Shown here: positions 1-6,430 of the stretch, piece after piece
How positions within the stretch are numbered: position 1 is the stretch's first letter
Layout of the letters: every line of letters begins with the position of its first letter
Assembly: GCA_002353525.1 (NCBI GenBank)
Contig: DEJV01000061.1
Location: 12,776-33,017, forward strand
DNA from: Prevotella sp. UBA2739
GTDB taxonomy: Bacteria; Bacteroidota; Bacteroidia; Bacteroidales; Bacteroidaceae
Reading direction: 5' to 3'
DNA length: 20,242 bases
Notes under the pieces: generated by a model
What the model was told of the DNA's origin: nothing
What the model saw: the letters and a program-made list of their open reading frames with translations, nothing else
Database searches by the model: none
Program-made: the position numbers and the translations under genes

Positions 1-350
1 GATAAATATACATTTTTATTTATTTGTATGTAAATATCTAAAACCCAATGTGTTATATTGAAAATGCAAAGCTTTTTTAAGAAAATGAGGCTCTTTTATA
101 TGAAAAAGATGCATAATAGAGGATTATTATGATTCATATTGTGTAAATAACTAAATTATAACCAGTTAGTTTAGTTTTATGCGTTCTAAAATACCTTTGT
201 CACGTATTTATACCAATAATTTCTATTTATAAAAATAAAATGTACGTTTGTAAATTCTCGTGTTTTCATTTACGTTTTTTAATTGATAAATATGAATGTT
301 CAGACAATGAAATTTTTCTTCATTAAGTTGCATATTTTAAATTTTTGTTT
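1..350. other. AT-rich non-coding stretch
   Basis: No convincing gene is visible on either strand. The segment is strongly AT-rich compared with the coding regions, and only very short open frames occur, for example a 15-codon frame near 86. It ends in the promoter of the HTH gene. It may be the tail of an intergenic region that continues outside the window. Confidence 0.6.
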
Positions 351-358
351 TACCTTTG
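328..358 (+). promoter_or_regulatory. Bacteroidota-type promoter of the HTH gene
   Basis: TTG at 328-330, a 20-nt spacer and TACCTTTG at 351-358 match the known Bacteroidota -33/-7 consensus (TTG, N19-21, TAnnTTTG). Transcription would start near 364, leaving a leader of about 40 nt before the ATG at 406. Confidence 0.7.
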
Positions 359-405
359 TAAAAACTTAGTAAAATGGGTGTTCTACCCTAAAAATCGTGG
401 TAAGC

Positions 406-867
406 ATGGAATTTAAGGATCGAATAGAGCTTCTGATGAAGACTCAACACATGAACCGACAGGTGTTCGGACAACTCACAGGAATGTCGCAATCGACATT
501 GAGTAACATCTTCAATGGGAAGACACAACCCACCCTGAAGATAGTCTATGACATTAAAGACAAGATGCCATCGGTAAACACCGACTGGTTGCTCTTTGGT
601 GTGGGTCGCATGTTTAACGATCGTCAGGAAGACCCAGAGCAAGTGGTTCAATCAGAGACGGTTGAGCCAACACTCGACTTTTCGCCCGCGAATACCCCCC
701 CACTCGCTGCCACTCAACCCGTGCAAAATCAGCAGCGTGTAATTAATACACCCAATAATTATCTCAATTTTGATGCGAAAATAGTTGACAAACCGCGTCG
801 TCAAATTACTGAGATTCGTATTTTCTATGATGATCAGACCTGGGAGACATTTGTTCCTAAAAAATAA
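406..867 (+). CDS. Small HTH (XRE-like) DNA-binding protein
   Basis: A 153-residue protein. Residues 1-60 look like a lambda-repressor/XRE helix-turn-helix: a first helix (DRIELLMKT), then VFGQLTGMSQSTLSNIFNGK, which reads as helix 2, turn and recognition helix, followed by a third helix ending near the NTDWLLFGVG motif common in Bacteroidota members. Residues 75-125 are Pro/Gln/Thr-rich and probably disordered. The C-terminus (RQITEIRIFYDDQTWETFVP) looks like a small conserved tail. A GTG in frame at 397 is possible, but the ATG at 406 fits the HTH start better. The gene stands alone behind its own promoter, about 190 nt before pyrK. The target operator is not visible; a global or stress-type regulator is only a guess. 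Confidence 0.8.
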   Translation: MEFKDRIELLMKTQHMNRQVFGQLTGMSQSTLSNIFNGKTQPTLKIVYDIKDKMPSVNTDWLLFGVGRMFNDRQEDPEQVVQSETVEPTLDFSPANTPPLAATQPVQNQQRVINTPNNYLNFDAKIVDKPRRQITEIRIFYDDQTWETFVPKK

Positions 868-952
868 AGGCTGATTCTTCATGCTGGTTCTTTTCATTGG
901 CCGTATTAAGAAAATTGCTGGTGAGAGCATGTAGATTATTCGTGTTTTTTTG

Positions 953-960
953 TATCTTTG
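953..960 (+). promoter_or_regulatory. -7 element of the pyrK-pyrD promoter
   Basis: TATCTTTG matches TAnnTTTG. No TTG lies at the expected distance upstream. Initiation near 966 would give a leader of about 90 nt before pyrK. Confidence 0.55.
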
Positions 961-975
961 CATCGAGATAGTCGG

Positions 976-1018
976 CAGTTGCCCTTTTGCGTACCCTGAA
1001 GCGTGAGATGGCAACCTG
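976..1018 (+). other. Possible stem in the pyrK leader
   Basis: CAGTTGCC (976-983) can pair with GGCAACCTG (1010-1018) with one bulged base, enclosing a 26-nt loop just downstream of the predicted start site. There is no U-run after it, so it is not an intrinsic terminator. A role in pyrimidine-responsive control is speculation. Confidence 0.3.
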
Positions 1019-1056
1019 TTGGATAGCATTTAGATAGAAACACTAAACACGAATAG

Positions 1057-1833
1057 ATGAAGAAATATATTCTAGATCTTACTGTTGCATCAGTAGAGGC
1101 AATCCACGAGAAATATGTCCTGCTGAAGCTTACCCATGACACCCCTCTGCCTGCCATGATGCCAGGACAGTTTGTGGAAGTGCGGGTCGACGATTCCCCC
1201 TCAACCTTCCTGCGACGTCCTATTTCCATTAATTTTGTCGATGAAGCAGCCAATGAGTTGTGGCTGTTGGTGGCTGCCGTAGGCGACGGTACCCGTCGTT
1301 TGGCCCGTTTGAAGGCTGGCGATATCGTCAACTGCGTGTTACCATTGGGCAATTCGTTCACCATGCCCACGAGTACCGACCAGAAAATTCTTCTGATTGG
1401 CGGTGGTGTGGGTGTAGCCCCACTGCTCTATTTCGGCAAGCGCATATCCCAGATGGGAGCTGAGCCTACGTTCCTGTTGGGTGCCCGTTCGGCAAAAGAC
1501 CTGCTTCTGATGGATGAGTTTAAAAAGTACGGGCGCGTATACGTAACAACTGAAGATGGTTCGGCTGGTGAAAAAGGTTTTGTTACCAACCATTCTATTC
1601 TTCAAAACGACCATTTCGACCAGATTTCCACGTGCGGCCCGAAGCCTATGATGAAGGCAGTGGCCCGTTATGCCCAAAAGGCCGACATCGACTGCGAGGT
1701 ATCGCTGGAGAACAAGATGGCCTGTGGCCTGGGTGCCTGCTTATGCTGTGTGGAGAAAACCACCGAGGGCAATGTGTGTGTATGTAAAGAAGGTCCTGTG
1801 TTAAATATTAAGAAGTTATTATGGCAAGACTAA
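1057..1833 (+). CDS. pyrK: Dihydroorotate dehydrogenase B, electron transfer subunit
   Basis: PyrK carries electrons from the PyrD flavin to NAD+ in class 1B dihydroorotate dehydrogenase, a cytosolic step of UMP synthesis. The 258 residues hold a ferredoxin-reductase-like FAD domain with RRPIS at 53-57, an NAD(H)-binding glycine loop GGGVGVAPL at 115-123, and a C-terminal [2Fe-2S] site with Cys223, Cys228 and Cys231 in C-x4-C-x2-C spacing plus Cys241 or Cys243. The length is normal for the family. Its 3' end overlaps pyrD by 13 nt, so the two are very likely translationally coupled and made as a stoichiometric complex. No other pyr gene is in the window. Confidence 0.95.
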   Translation: MKKYILDLTVASVEAIHEKYVLLKLTHDTPLPAMMPGQFVEVRVDDSPSTFLRRPISINFVDEAANELWLLVAAVGDGTRRLARLKAGDIVNCVLPLGNSFTMPTSTDQKILLIGGGVGVAPLLYFGKRISQMGAEPTFLLGARSAKDLLLMDEFKKYGRVYVTTEDGSAGEKGFVTNHSILQNDHFDQISTCGPKPMMKAVARYAQKADIDCEVSLENKMACGLGACLCCVEKTTEGNVCVCKEGPVLNIKKLLWQD

Positions 1834-2732
1834 ATGTTAAGATAAATGATTTAGAGCTGAAAAACCCTGTGATGACTGCTTCGGGCACTTTTGGCTATGG
1901 ATTGGAGTTTGCTGATTTTGTTCCGCTCGACCAGATTGGCGGCATCATCGTCAAAGGGACTACCCTTCACCCACGTCAGGGCAACGATTATCCGCGTATG
2001 GCAGAGACAGCGGCAGGAATGCTCAACTGTGTGGGGTTGCAAAACAAAGGCGTAGACTATTTCTGCGAGCATATCTATCCTCAGATAAAGGACATCGATA
2101 CCCACATGATTGTGAATGTGAGTGGTTCGTCGCCCGATGATTACGCCGAATGTGCTGCCCGCATCGATGCCTTAGAGCATATTCCGGCCATCGAGCTCAA
2201 CATCTCGTGCCCCAATGTGAAGCAGGGCGGTATGGCTTTTGGCGTCACCTGTGAGGGGGCTGCCAGCGTGGTGCGTGCCGTGCGCGACCGTTATCATAAG
2301 ACGCTGATCGTAAAACTCTCGCCCAATGTGACCAATATTGCCGATATTGCCAGGGCTGTGGAGGCCGAGGGAGCCGACAGTGTGTCGCTTATCAATACGC
2401 TGATGGGTATGGCCATCGACATTGAGAAGCGCAAGTCGCTGCTGAGCATTGGCACGGGCGGCCTGAGTGGTCCTGCCGTGAAACCAGTTGCCTTACGTAT
2501 GGTTTGGCAGGTGGCCAAAGCGGTGAAGATTCCCGTTGTGGGCCTTGGTGGTATTTGTACGGCCACCGATGCCATAGAATTTCTGATGGCAGGTGCCACA
2601 GCTATAGAGATAGGTACTGCTAATTTCCTCGATCCTGCCGTAACCATCAAGGTGCGCGACGGCATCAACGAATGGCTGGACCGTCATGGCTGCCATTCTG
2701 TACAGGAGATTATCGGAACGCTCGAGGCATAG
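1821..2732 (+). CDS. pyrD: Dihydroorotate dehydrogenase B, catalytic subunit
   Basis: This FMN enzyme oxidises dihydroorotate to orotate in pyrimidine synthesis. The 303-residue TIM barrel starts MARLNVKINDLELKNPVMTA, typical of the class 1B catalytic subunit. Cys130 in the NISCPNV motif is the expected active-site base of class 1 enzymes (class 2 has Ser). The FMN phosphate-binding glycines are seen in GLGGI and in the AGATAIEIGTA segment near the C-terminus. The start overlaps the end of pyrK, which supports ATG 1821. The stop codon is followed 10 nt later by a 22-bp tandem array. Class 1B assignment is firm because pyrK is its overlapping partner. Confidence 0.96.
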   Translation: MARLNVKINDLELKNPVMTASGTFGYGLEFADFVPLDQIGGIIVKGTTLHPRQGNDYPRMAETAAGMLNCVGLQNKGVDYFCEHIYPQIKDIDTHMIVNVSGSSPDDYAECAARIDALEHIPAIELNISCPNVKQGGMAFGVTCEGAASVVRAVRDRYHKTLIVKLSPNVTNIADIARAVEAEGADSVSLINTLMGMAIDIEKRKSLLSIGTGGLSGPAVKPVALRMVWQVAKAVKIPVVGLGGICTATDAIEFLMAGATAIEIGTANFLDPAVTIKVRDGINEWLDRHGCHSVQEIIGTLEA

Positions 2733-2742
2733 TTCTCCGTTT

Positions 2743-2830
2743 GCGGATGAGCACGTTTCAATTTACGGATGAGCACGTTTCAAATTACGGAGAAGTTAGT
2801 TTCAATTTAAGGATGTGTACGTTTCAATCT
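2743..2830 (+). repeat. 22-bp tandem array, four units
   Basis: Four head-to-tail units of exactly 22 nt start at 2743, 2765, 2787 and 2809. The shared core is CGGATGAGCACGTTTCAATT with a few substitutions per unit. The array begins 10 nt after the pyrD stop and runs to within 14 nt of the next start codon, so it fills nearly the whole intergenic gap. There is no clear inverted symmetry within a unit. Confidence 0.9.
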
Positions 2831-2831
2831 G

Positions 2832-2837
2832 AGGAGG
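2832..2837 (+). promoter_or_regulatory. Canonical Shine-Dalgarno AGGAGG
   Basis: AGGAGG lies 7 nt before ATG 2845. Full Shine-Dalgarno sequences are uncommon in Bacteroidota, so this decides the start of the following gene and suggests strong initiation. Confidence 0.7.
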
Positions 2838-2844
2838 AGTAAAC

Positions 2845-3606
2845 ATGAACAATAAGTTGCACACGCCGAAGAGTCTGAAAGCTGGTAGCGGGATTGCTAC
2901 GTTGAAGCAATTCCTGCTGTCGCTTATTGCTACGTCTGTGTCTATCGCGCTTACATTCGGTACGGCAGCCGTCATTGATGGCAAAAAGAAGCAAAAAGAA
3001 AAGCGCGAGATGGTGATGATGGTGATGTACGATATGTACAACACGCTGAAAGAAGTAGCAGAGGCCGACTCCATGATTCGCTATTCAATGGATCTACAGC
3101 GGCAGCTGGCGGAAGATACCACCCGTTTTGACGAGTTGAAATATACGATAACAGCGTCGTTACCCATTATGGTTGAATATACGGGAACCACAGAGCGCAT
3201 CTTCTCGTCAAATATAGAAACTATTCACACTGTGAGCAACGTGCTTTTCACGGAGAATGTGGCATGTTTCTATCAGATCCGACAGAATTATAAAACGAAT
3301 GTATGCGACTCATTATTGGATGAAGGTCAAAAAATAGTGTATAACACTAGCGCAAAGGAAGTGCTCGACCTTAGTCTTCTCAACTATGCGATTATGACAG
3401 GCGGAATCTTGGCAGATATGCAGCATCTGTACAACCAGTGTAAGCAGATGATGGATATTAGCGACAAGGAGGTTGAAGCCTATCTTCTCAAAAGGAAACA
3501 GATGGAGGGTGACAAGTCTGAAAATGAGAAAAAGCGTATCAAGATTATCGATGAGGTAAAACAGTTGCAAGATCGTATTGACAAAGCCAAGGGTAGGCTT
3601 AGGTAA
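2845..3606 (+). CDS. Single-pass membrane protein with C-terminal coiled coil, unknown function
   Basis: I do not recognise this 253-residue protein. Residues 1-22 are polar and basic, 23-44 form one hydrophobic helix (FLLSLIATSVSIALTFGTAA), and a lysine-rich stretch KKKQKEKR follows at 47-54. By the positive-inside rule the basic flank could place the long C-terminal part in the cytoplasm, but both sides are basic, so topology is uncertain. The rest is helical with a charged, probably coiled-coil end from about 200 to 253. No catalytic motif is visible. The start is set by AGGAGG 7 nt upstream. The gene is bracketed by two unrelated tandem arrays, one before its start and one directly after its stop. 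Confidence 0.75.
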   Translation: MNNKLHTPKSLKAGSGIATLKQFLLSLIATSVSIALTFGTAAVIDGKKKQKEKREMVMMVMYDMYNTLKEVAEADSMIRYSMDLQRQLAEDTTRFDELKYTITASLPIMVEYTGTTERIFSSNIETIHTVSNVLFTENVACFYQIRQNYKTNVCDSLLDEGQKIVYNTSAKEVLDLSLLNYAIMTGGILADMQHLYNQCKQMMDISDKEVEAYLLKRKQMEGDKSENEKKRIKIIDEVKQLQDRIDKAKGRLR

Positions 3607-3610
3607 TCTC

Positions 3611-3683
3611 GTACCCTCGTACTTTCGTACCCTCGCACCTTCGTACTTTGGTATCTTCGAGCTTTAGTCCCCCTCGTCCCCTC
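3611..3683 (-). repeat. Octamer (GAGGGTAC-type) array after gene 2845-3606
   Basis: Nine contiguous units of about 8 nt read on the plus strand as GTACCCTC, GTACTTTC, GTACCCTC, GCACCTTC and so on, drifting at the distal end. They are the reverse complement of the GAGGGTAC/GAAGGTAC octamers at 8632 and 18986. The array begins 5 nt after a stop codon. Confidence 0.85.
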
Positions 3684-3731
3684 GAACAGATTGACTGATC
3701 CTGCAATTGGGATAATAACATTATCCATATT

Positions 3732-3766
3732 AAAAAATTTGAGAGCGACCAAATGGCCGCTCTCAA
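3732..3766 (-). terminator. Intrinsic terminator, minus strand
   Basis: Read on the minus strand, TTGAGAGCG pairs with CGCTCTCAA across an inner GCC/TGG extension and is followed by ATTTTTTAAT. The stem is nine base pairs plus a short upper stem. On the plus strand no T-run follows. It can end transcripts from aroC (139 nt upstream) or from the candidate small RNA that starts near 3830. Confidence 0.8.
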
Positions 3767-3832
3767 CCAACACAAAAACTAAACTAGACTTAACTAAACT
3801 AAACAGAGATTTTCACAAACCCCTGATTTGTC
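3735..3832 (-). ncRNA. Candidate small RNA or long aroC 3' UTR
   Basis: A TATATTTG -7 element on the minus strand (3837-3844) is followed by about 100 nt of non-coding sequence that ends in the strong terminator at 3732-3766. In between, on the plus strand, are six contiguous pentamers of TAAAC type (3775-3804), giving a (GUUUA)n tract in the RNA. No -33 TTG is at the right distance, so independent transcription is not certain. It could instead be the 3' end of the aroC message. Confidence 0.4.
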
Positions 3833-3836
3833 GGTG

Positions 3837-3844
3837 CAAATATA
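3837..3844 (-). promoter_or_regulatory. Candidate -7 element, minus strand
   Basis: CAAATATA on the plus strand reads TATATTTG on the minus strand, a full TAnnTTTG match. It sits between aroC and its downstream terminator. Confidence 0.4.
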
Positions 3845-3875
3845 CAATAAAATCCTTATAAATGATGATTTTTTA

Positions 3876-3909
3876 TGTGATTTTTTTCAAGCATGTGAAA
3901 AAAATCACA
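3876..3909. repeat. AT-rich perfect inverted repeat over the aroC stop codon
   Basis: TGTGATTTTTTTCA and TGAAAAAAATCACA form a 14-bp stem with a 6-nt loop. The distal arm contains the aroC stop codon (3905-3907). There is no extended U-run beyond the stem on the minus strand, so it is an unusual terminator candidate at best. It may block 3' exonucleases. Confidence 0.6.
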
Positions 3910-5005
3910 ATTTTCCAGTCTTAGAGGCCAAAAAATAATCAAAAACCGTTATGGCTGCCATCGCTTCTACGATGGGAACGGCTCTTGGAAGCACGCAAGG
4001 ATCATGACGTCCTTTTGCTTTCAAGGTGGCCGTATTGCCCTCTATGTCTACCGTGTCCTGCTCTTGCAAAATGGTGGCTACGGGTTTGAAGGCAATGCGG
4101 AAGTAGATGTCCTCGCCATTGCTAATGCCTCCTTGTATTCCTCCGCTGTGGTTGGTCTTCGTGGTAATGTTGGGCGCTGAGGGTTGAGTGGCGTTGGGCG
4201 AGGGAATGAACACATCGTTTTGTTCGCTTCCTCGGGCGCTTACACCGTCGAATCCGTCGCCATACTCGAATCCCTTCACAGCGTTGATGCTCAGCATGGC
4301 AGCACCCAGCGCCGCATGCAGTTTGCCAAATTCTGGTTCGCCGATGCCCGGCGGGCAGCCTTTGATGACGCATGTGATGGTGCCGCCGATGGTGTCGCCT
4401 TGTTGTTTCACTTCGGCGATGAGTTGTTCCATCTGCTTTGCCTTCTGTTCGTCGGGACAGCGCACAACATTGGTCTCGGTCTTGCTGAGGTCGTAAAGGC
4501 GATAGTCGCGCTCTAAGGCGATATCGCCTACTTGTGAGGTGTAAGCCTGAATGGTCACCCCGACCTGGCGCAGGGCCAGTTTAGCCAGGGCTCCGGCCAC
4601 GCAGCGGCTGATGGTGATGCGTGCCGACGAGCGTCCACCGCCCCGATGGTCGCGGATACCATATTTATAGGTGTAGGTATAATCAGCGTGTGAGGGGCGG
4701 AAGAGGGTGCGCATCTCTTCGTAGTCTTGCGAACGGTGGTTTTTATTGCGCACAATAAACCCGATAGGACAGCCTGTCGACTTGCCCTCGAACACTCCGC
4801 TGAGCAACTCCACCTGGTCAGCTTCGTCGCGTGCGGTGGTGATGTGGCTCTGACCAGGACGTCTTCTGTCCAGTTCGTGTTGGATGAACTCCAAGTCGAT
4901 GTCAATTCCTGCCGGCATGCCGTCGATTACACCGCCCACCGCCTCGCCATGACTTTCGCCGAAGGTTGTCAGCGTGAATATATGTCCAAATGTGTTGCGC
5001 ATCAT
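3905..5005 (-). CDS. aroC: Chorismate synthase
   Basis: Chorismate synthase converts 5-enolpyruvylshikimate 3-phosphate to chorismate, using reduced FMN as a cofactor, in the cytosolic shikimate pathway. The 366 residues carry the family signatures in order: TFGESHG near 14-20, RPSHADYTY around 103-111, RGGGRSSAR around 120-128, NHSGGIQGGISNG near 286-298, and GRHDPCVLPRAVP near 335-347. Length is normal. AGGAGG 5 nt upstream supports ATG 5005; a second ATG follows directly. It lies 82 nt downstream of slyD on the same strand and may be co-transcribed with it. A probable prephenate dehydrogenase, later in the tyrosine branch, is at the far end of the window. Confidence 0.97.
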   Translation of the reverse strand: MMRNTFGHIFTLTTFGESHGEAVGGVIDGMPAGIDIDLEFIQHELDRRRPGQSHITTARDEADQVELLSGVFEGKSTGCPIGFIVRNKNHRSQDYEEMRTLFRPSHADYTYTYKYGIRDHRGGGRSSARITISRCVAGALAKLALRQVGVTIQAYTSQVGDIALERDYRLYDLSKTETNVVRCPDEQKAKQMEQLIAEVKQQGDTIGGTITCVIKGCPPGIGEPEFGKLHAALGAAMLSINAVKGFEYGDGFDGVSARGSEQNDVFIPSPNATQPSAPNITTKTNHSGGIQGGISNGEDIYFRIAFKPVATILQEQDTVDIEGNTATLKAKGRHDPCVLPRAVPIVEAMAAITVFDYFLASKTGKL

Positions 5006-5010
5006 TAAAA

Positions 5011-5016
5011 CCTCCT
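5011..5016 (-). promoter_or_regulatory. Shine-Dalgarno of aroC
   Basis: AGGAGG on the minus strand, 5 nt before ATG 5005. It is the second full Shine-Dalgarno in this window and supports the chosen start. Confidence 0.65.
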
Positions 5017-5050
5017 ATAACCTAGTTCTACGATAATGGCAAGAGTGCCT

Positions 5051-5080
5051 CTCACCTCTCACCTCTCACTTCTCACCTCT
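5051..5080 (-). repeat. Heptamer (CTCACCT) tandem array
   Basis: Four contiguous heptamers CTCACCT, CTCACCT, CTCACTT, CTCACCT (5051-5078) plus a partial unit. In the direction of slyD transcription, the array starts 7 nt after its stop codon and lies in the slyD-aroC gap. Confidence 0.85.
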
Positions 5081-5087
5081 AAGAATC

Positions 5088-5678
5088 CTAGTGGCAATGT
5101 CCGCATCCGCATCCACCCTCGTGATCGTGGTGGTCGTGGTCGCATCCTTCGCCGCAGTCGTGACAACCGCATCCACAGCCTTCACCACTCATGTGGTTCA
5201 GCAGACTCTGAATCTCCTCGTTGGTAGCCTCGCGGGTCTCCACCACATGTCCTACGAAGTTCAGCTCTTTGCCAGCCAATGGGTGGTTAAGGTCTATTTT
5301 CACATGATCGTCGGCAATCTCGAGCACTTTACCGTAGAAGCGTTGTCCCTCTTCGTTCTGCAAGGGCAGGATGGCGCCGGTAAAGACGTTCTCGTGGTCA
5401 AAATGGCCGTTGATGGTGAATATCTCCCGCTCCACGTCGACTACGCGGTCGGGGAAGAAGTCTCCATAAGCCTGCTCCTTGGTCAGGGTGAAGTCGAACT
5501 TACCGCCTTGCTCGAGCCCAACCATTTGTTTCTCAAAATCCTCGAGCGCAAAGCCGAATCCGCTAATAAACTGGAAAGGCTGTTCTTCAGGAGCTTCCTC
5601 AACTAATTCACGGTTGCCGTTTTCTATGGTGTACAGCTGATAAGCCACGGCAATGTACTTGTTTATGTTCTGTTCCAT
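5088..5678 (-). CDS. slyD: FKBP-type peptidyl-prolyl isomerase, SlyD-like, metal-binding tail
   Basis: SlyD is a cytosolic prolyl isomerase and chaperone that delivers nickel in other bacteria. The 196-residue protein has a split FKBP domain with an inserted IF chaperone flap: the first strands at 8-65 include the FISGFGFALEDFEKQMVGL segment, the flap follows around 70-125, and the second part (NHPLAGKELNFVGHVVETR) is at 131-149. Residues 166-196 form a tail with eight Cys and seven His, as in nickel-binding SlyD. ATG 5678 is chosen over the frame extension to 5753, because a TATTTTTG -7 element (5702-5709) would place the transcription start inside that extension. Confidence 0.93.
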   Translation of the reverse strand: MEQNINKYIAVAYQLYTIENGNRELVEEAPEEQPFQFISGFGFALEDFEKQMVGLEQGGKFDFTLTKEQAYGDFFPDRVVDVEREIFTINGHFDHENVFTGAILPLQNEEGQRFYGKVLEIADDHVKIDLNHPLAGKELNFVGHVVETREATNEEIQSLLNHMSGEGCGCGCHDCGEGCDHDHHDHEGGCGCGHCH

Positions 5679-5701
5679 TATAATGAATAAGTTTTCGTGT
5701 G

Positions 5702-5709
5702 CAAAAATA
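5702..5709 (-). promoter_or_regulatory. -7 element of the slyD promoter
   Basis: CAAAAATA on the plus strand reads TATTTTTG on the minus strand, matching TAnnTTTG, 23 nt before ATG 5678. No TTG at the -33 position was found. Confidence 0.5.
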
Positions 5710-5863
5710 CGAAATAATCTTGATAATAGCATACGAAGCGTTACTTTTTCCATCTTTTTTGTTAATTTTTGGAATAAAGGCGTTTATTTTGATGTACGTC
5801 AAGATTTACGCCTGTTTGCGCAAACAGTGGCTAAAAAATGCTAGATGAATGCCGAAAAGGCCC

Positions 5864-5871
5864 TACCTTTG
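5864..5871 (+). promoter_or_regulatory. -7 element for the small exported protein gene
   Basis: TACCTTTG matches TAnnTTTG and is followed by GCACC. Transcription would begin near 5877, giving a leader of about 90 nt before ATG 5966. The leader holds a weak GGGC/GCCC stem at 5917-5935. Confidence 0.6.
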
Positions 5872-5965
5872 CACCGTCGAAAAGACAAAAACACAGTTAA
5901 AAGTTTTTAGGATAACGGGCCATGAGAGAGAGCCCAATGTTGAATTTAAAAAGAAAGGTAAAAAG

Positions 5966-6319
5966 ATGAAGAAAATGATTTTGATGGTTGTAGCACTGCT
6001 TAGCATGACTGCAACATTTGCTGAAGACACAAAGGTGAACAATGCCAACGCTTTCGATATGAGCGTCAACTACAACAAACTCGGTGAGGCACTCAATCTC
6101 AATAGCGACCAGCTGGAGTCACTTCAGGATGTACACAAGGCTTTCTGCGCTGAGATGCTCAACGCTGCCAACGCTGAGAAGGACGAGCAGAAGGTGATGA
6201 TGGACAAGGCCATCAAGAAAGACCTGAAGTACATGCGTTACATTCTGAGCAACAAACAGTATCGTAAGTACCTGATGCTGCTCAACGTGACGCTGAACAA
6301 TCGTGGACTGAATAAGTAA
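5966..6319 (+). CDS. Small exported helical protein, unknown function
   Basis: A 117-residue protein with a clear signal peptide (MKKMILMVVALLSMTATFA, cleavage probably before Glu20). The mature part, about 98 residues, is predicted helical, with two similar stretches, LNLNSDQLESLQ and ILSNKQYRKYLMLLN. These loosely recall the L-x-x-x-Q helices of periplasmic Spy/CpxP-type chaperones, but this is an impression only. One Cys is in the mature part. The frame is open back to 5849, but that extension would cover the promoter. ATG 5966 is preceded by AAAGGTAAAAAG. It has its own promoter and terminator and is probably monocistronic and well expressed. Confidence 0.75.
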   Translation: MKKMILMVVALLSMTATFAEDTKVNNANAFDMSVNYNKLGEALNLNSDQLESLQDVHKAFCAEMLNAANAEKDEQKVMMDKAIKKDLKYMRYILSNKQYRKYLMLLNVTLNNRGLNK

Positions 6320-6348
6320 AAGTAAGAGAGAGAGTTTAAATTGGAAGA

Positions 6349-6384
6349 GGCTGCAACCATTTTAATGGTTTGCGGCCTTTTTTC
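6349..6384 (+). terminator. Intrinsic terminator after the small exported protein
   Basis: GGCTGCAACCAT pairs with ATGGTTTGCGGCC (one bulge, one G-U pair, 4-nt loop), followed by TTTTTTC. It starts 29 nt after the stop at 6319. Confidence 0.85.
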
Positions 6385-6394
6385 TTTGTCTCTG

Positions 6395-6426
6395 TTTGGC
6401 ATCCTCGTTTTTTTTTATTTACTTTG
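6395..6426 (+). promoter_or_regulatory. Imperfect promoter for the S8 protease
   Basis: TTTG at 6395-6398, a 21-nt spacer and TACTTTG at 6420-6426 resemble the Bacteroidota consensus with one base missing inside the -7 element. The start site would fall at about ATG 6431, implying a leaderless or nearly leaderless message. Confidence 0.35.
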
Positions 6427-6430
6427 CAGC

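Noticed and set aside
5088..5606. Plus-strand 171-codon frame opposite slyD
   Set aside because: Composition mirrors the slyD coding strand, which has a full domain match.
6341..6430. Longer start for the S8 protease
   Set aside because: It would code through the terminator hairpin of the previous gene; the ATG at 6431 begins a normal signal peptide.
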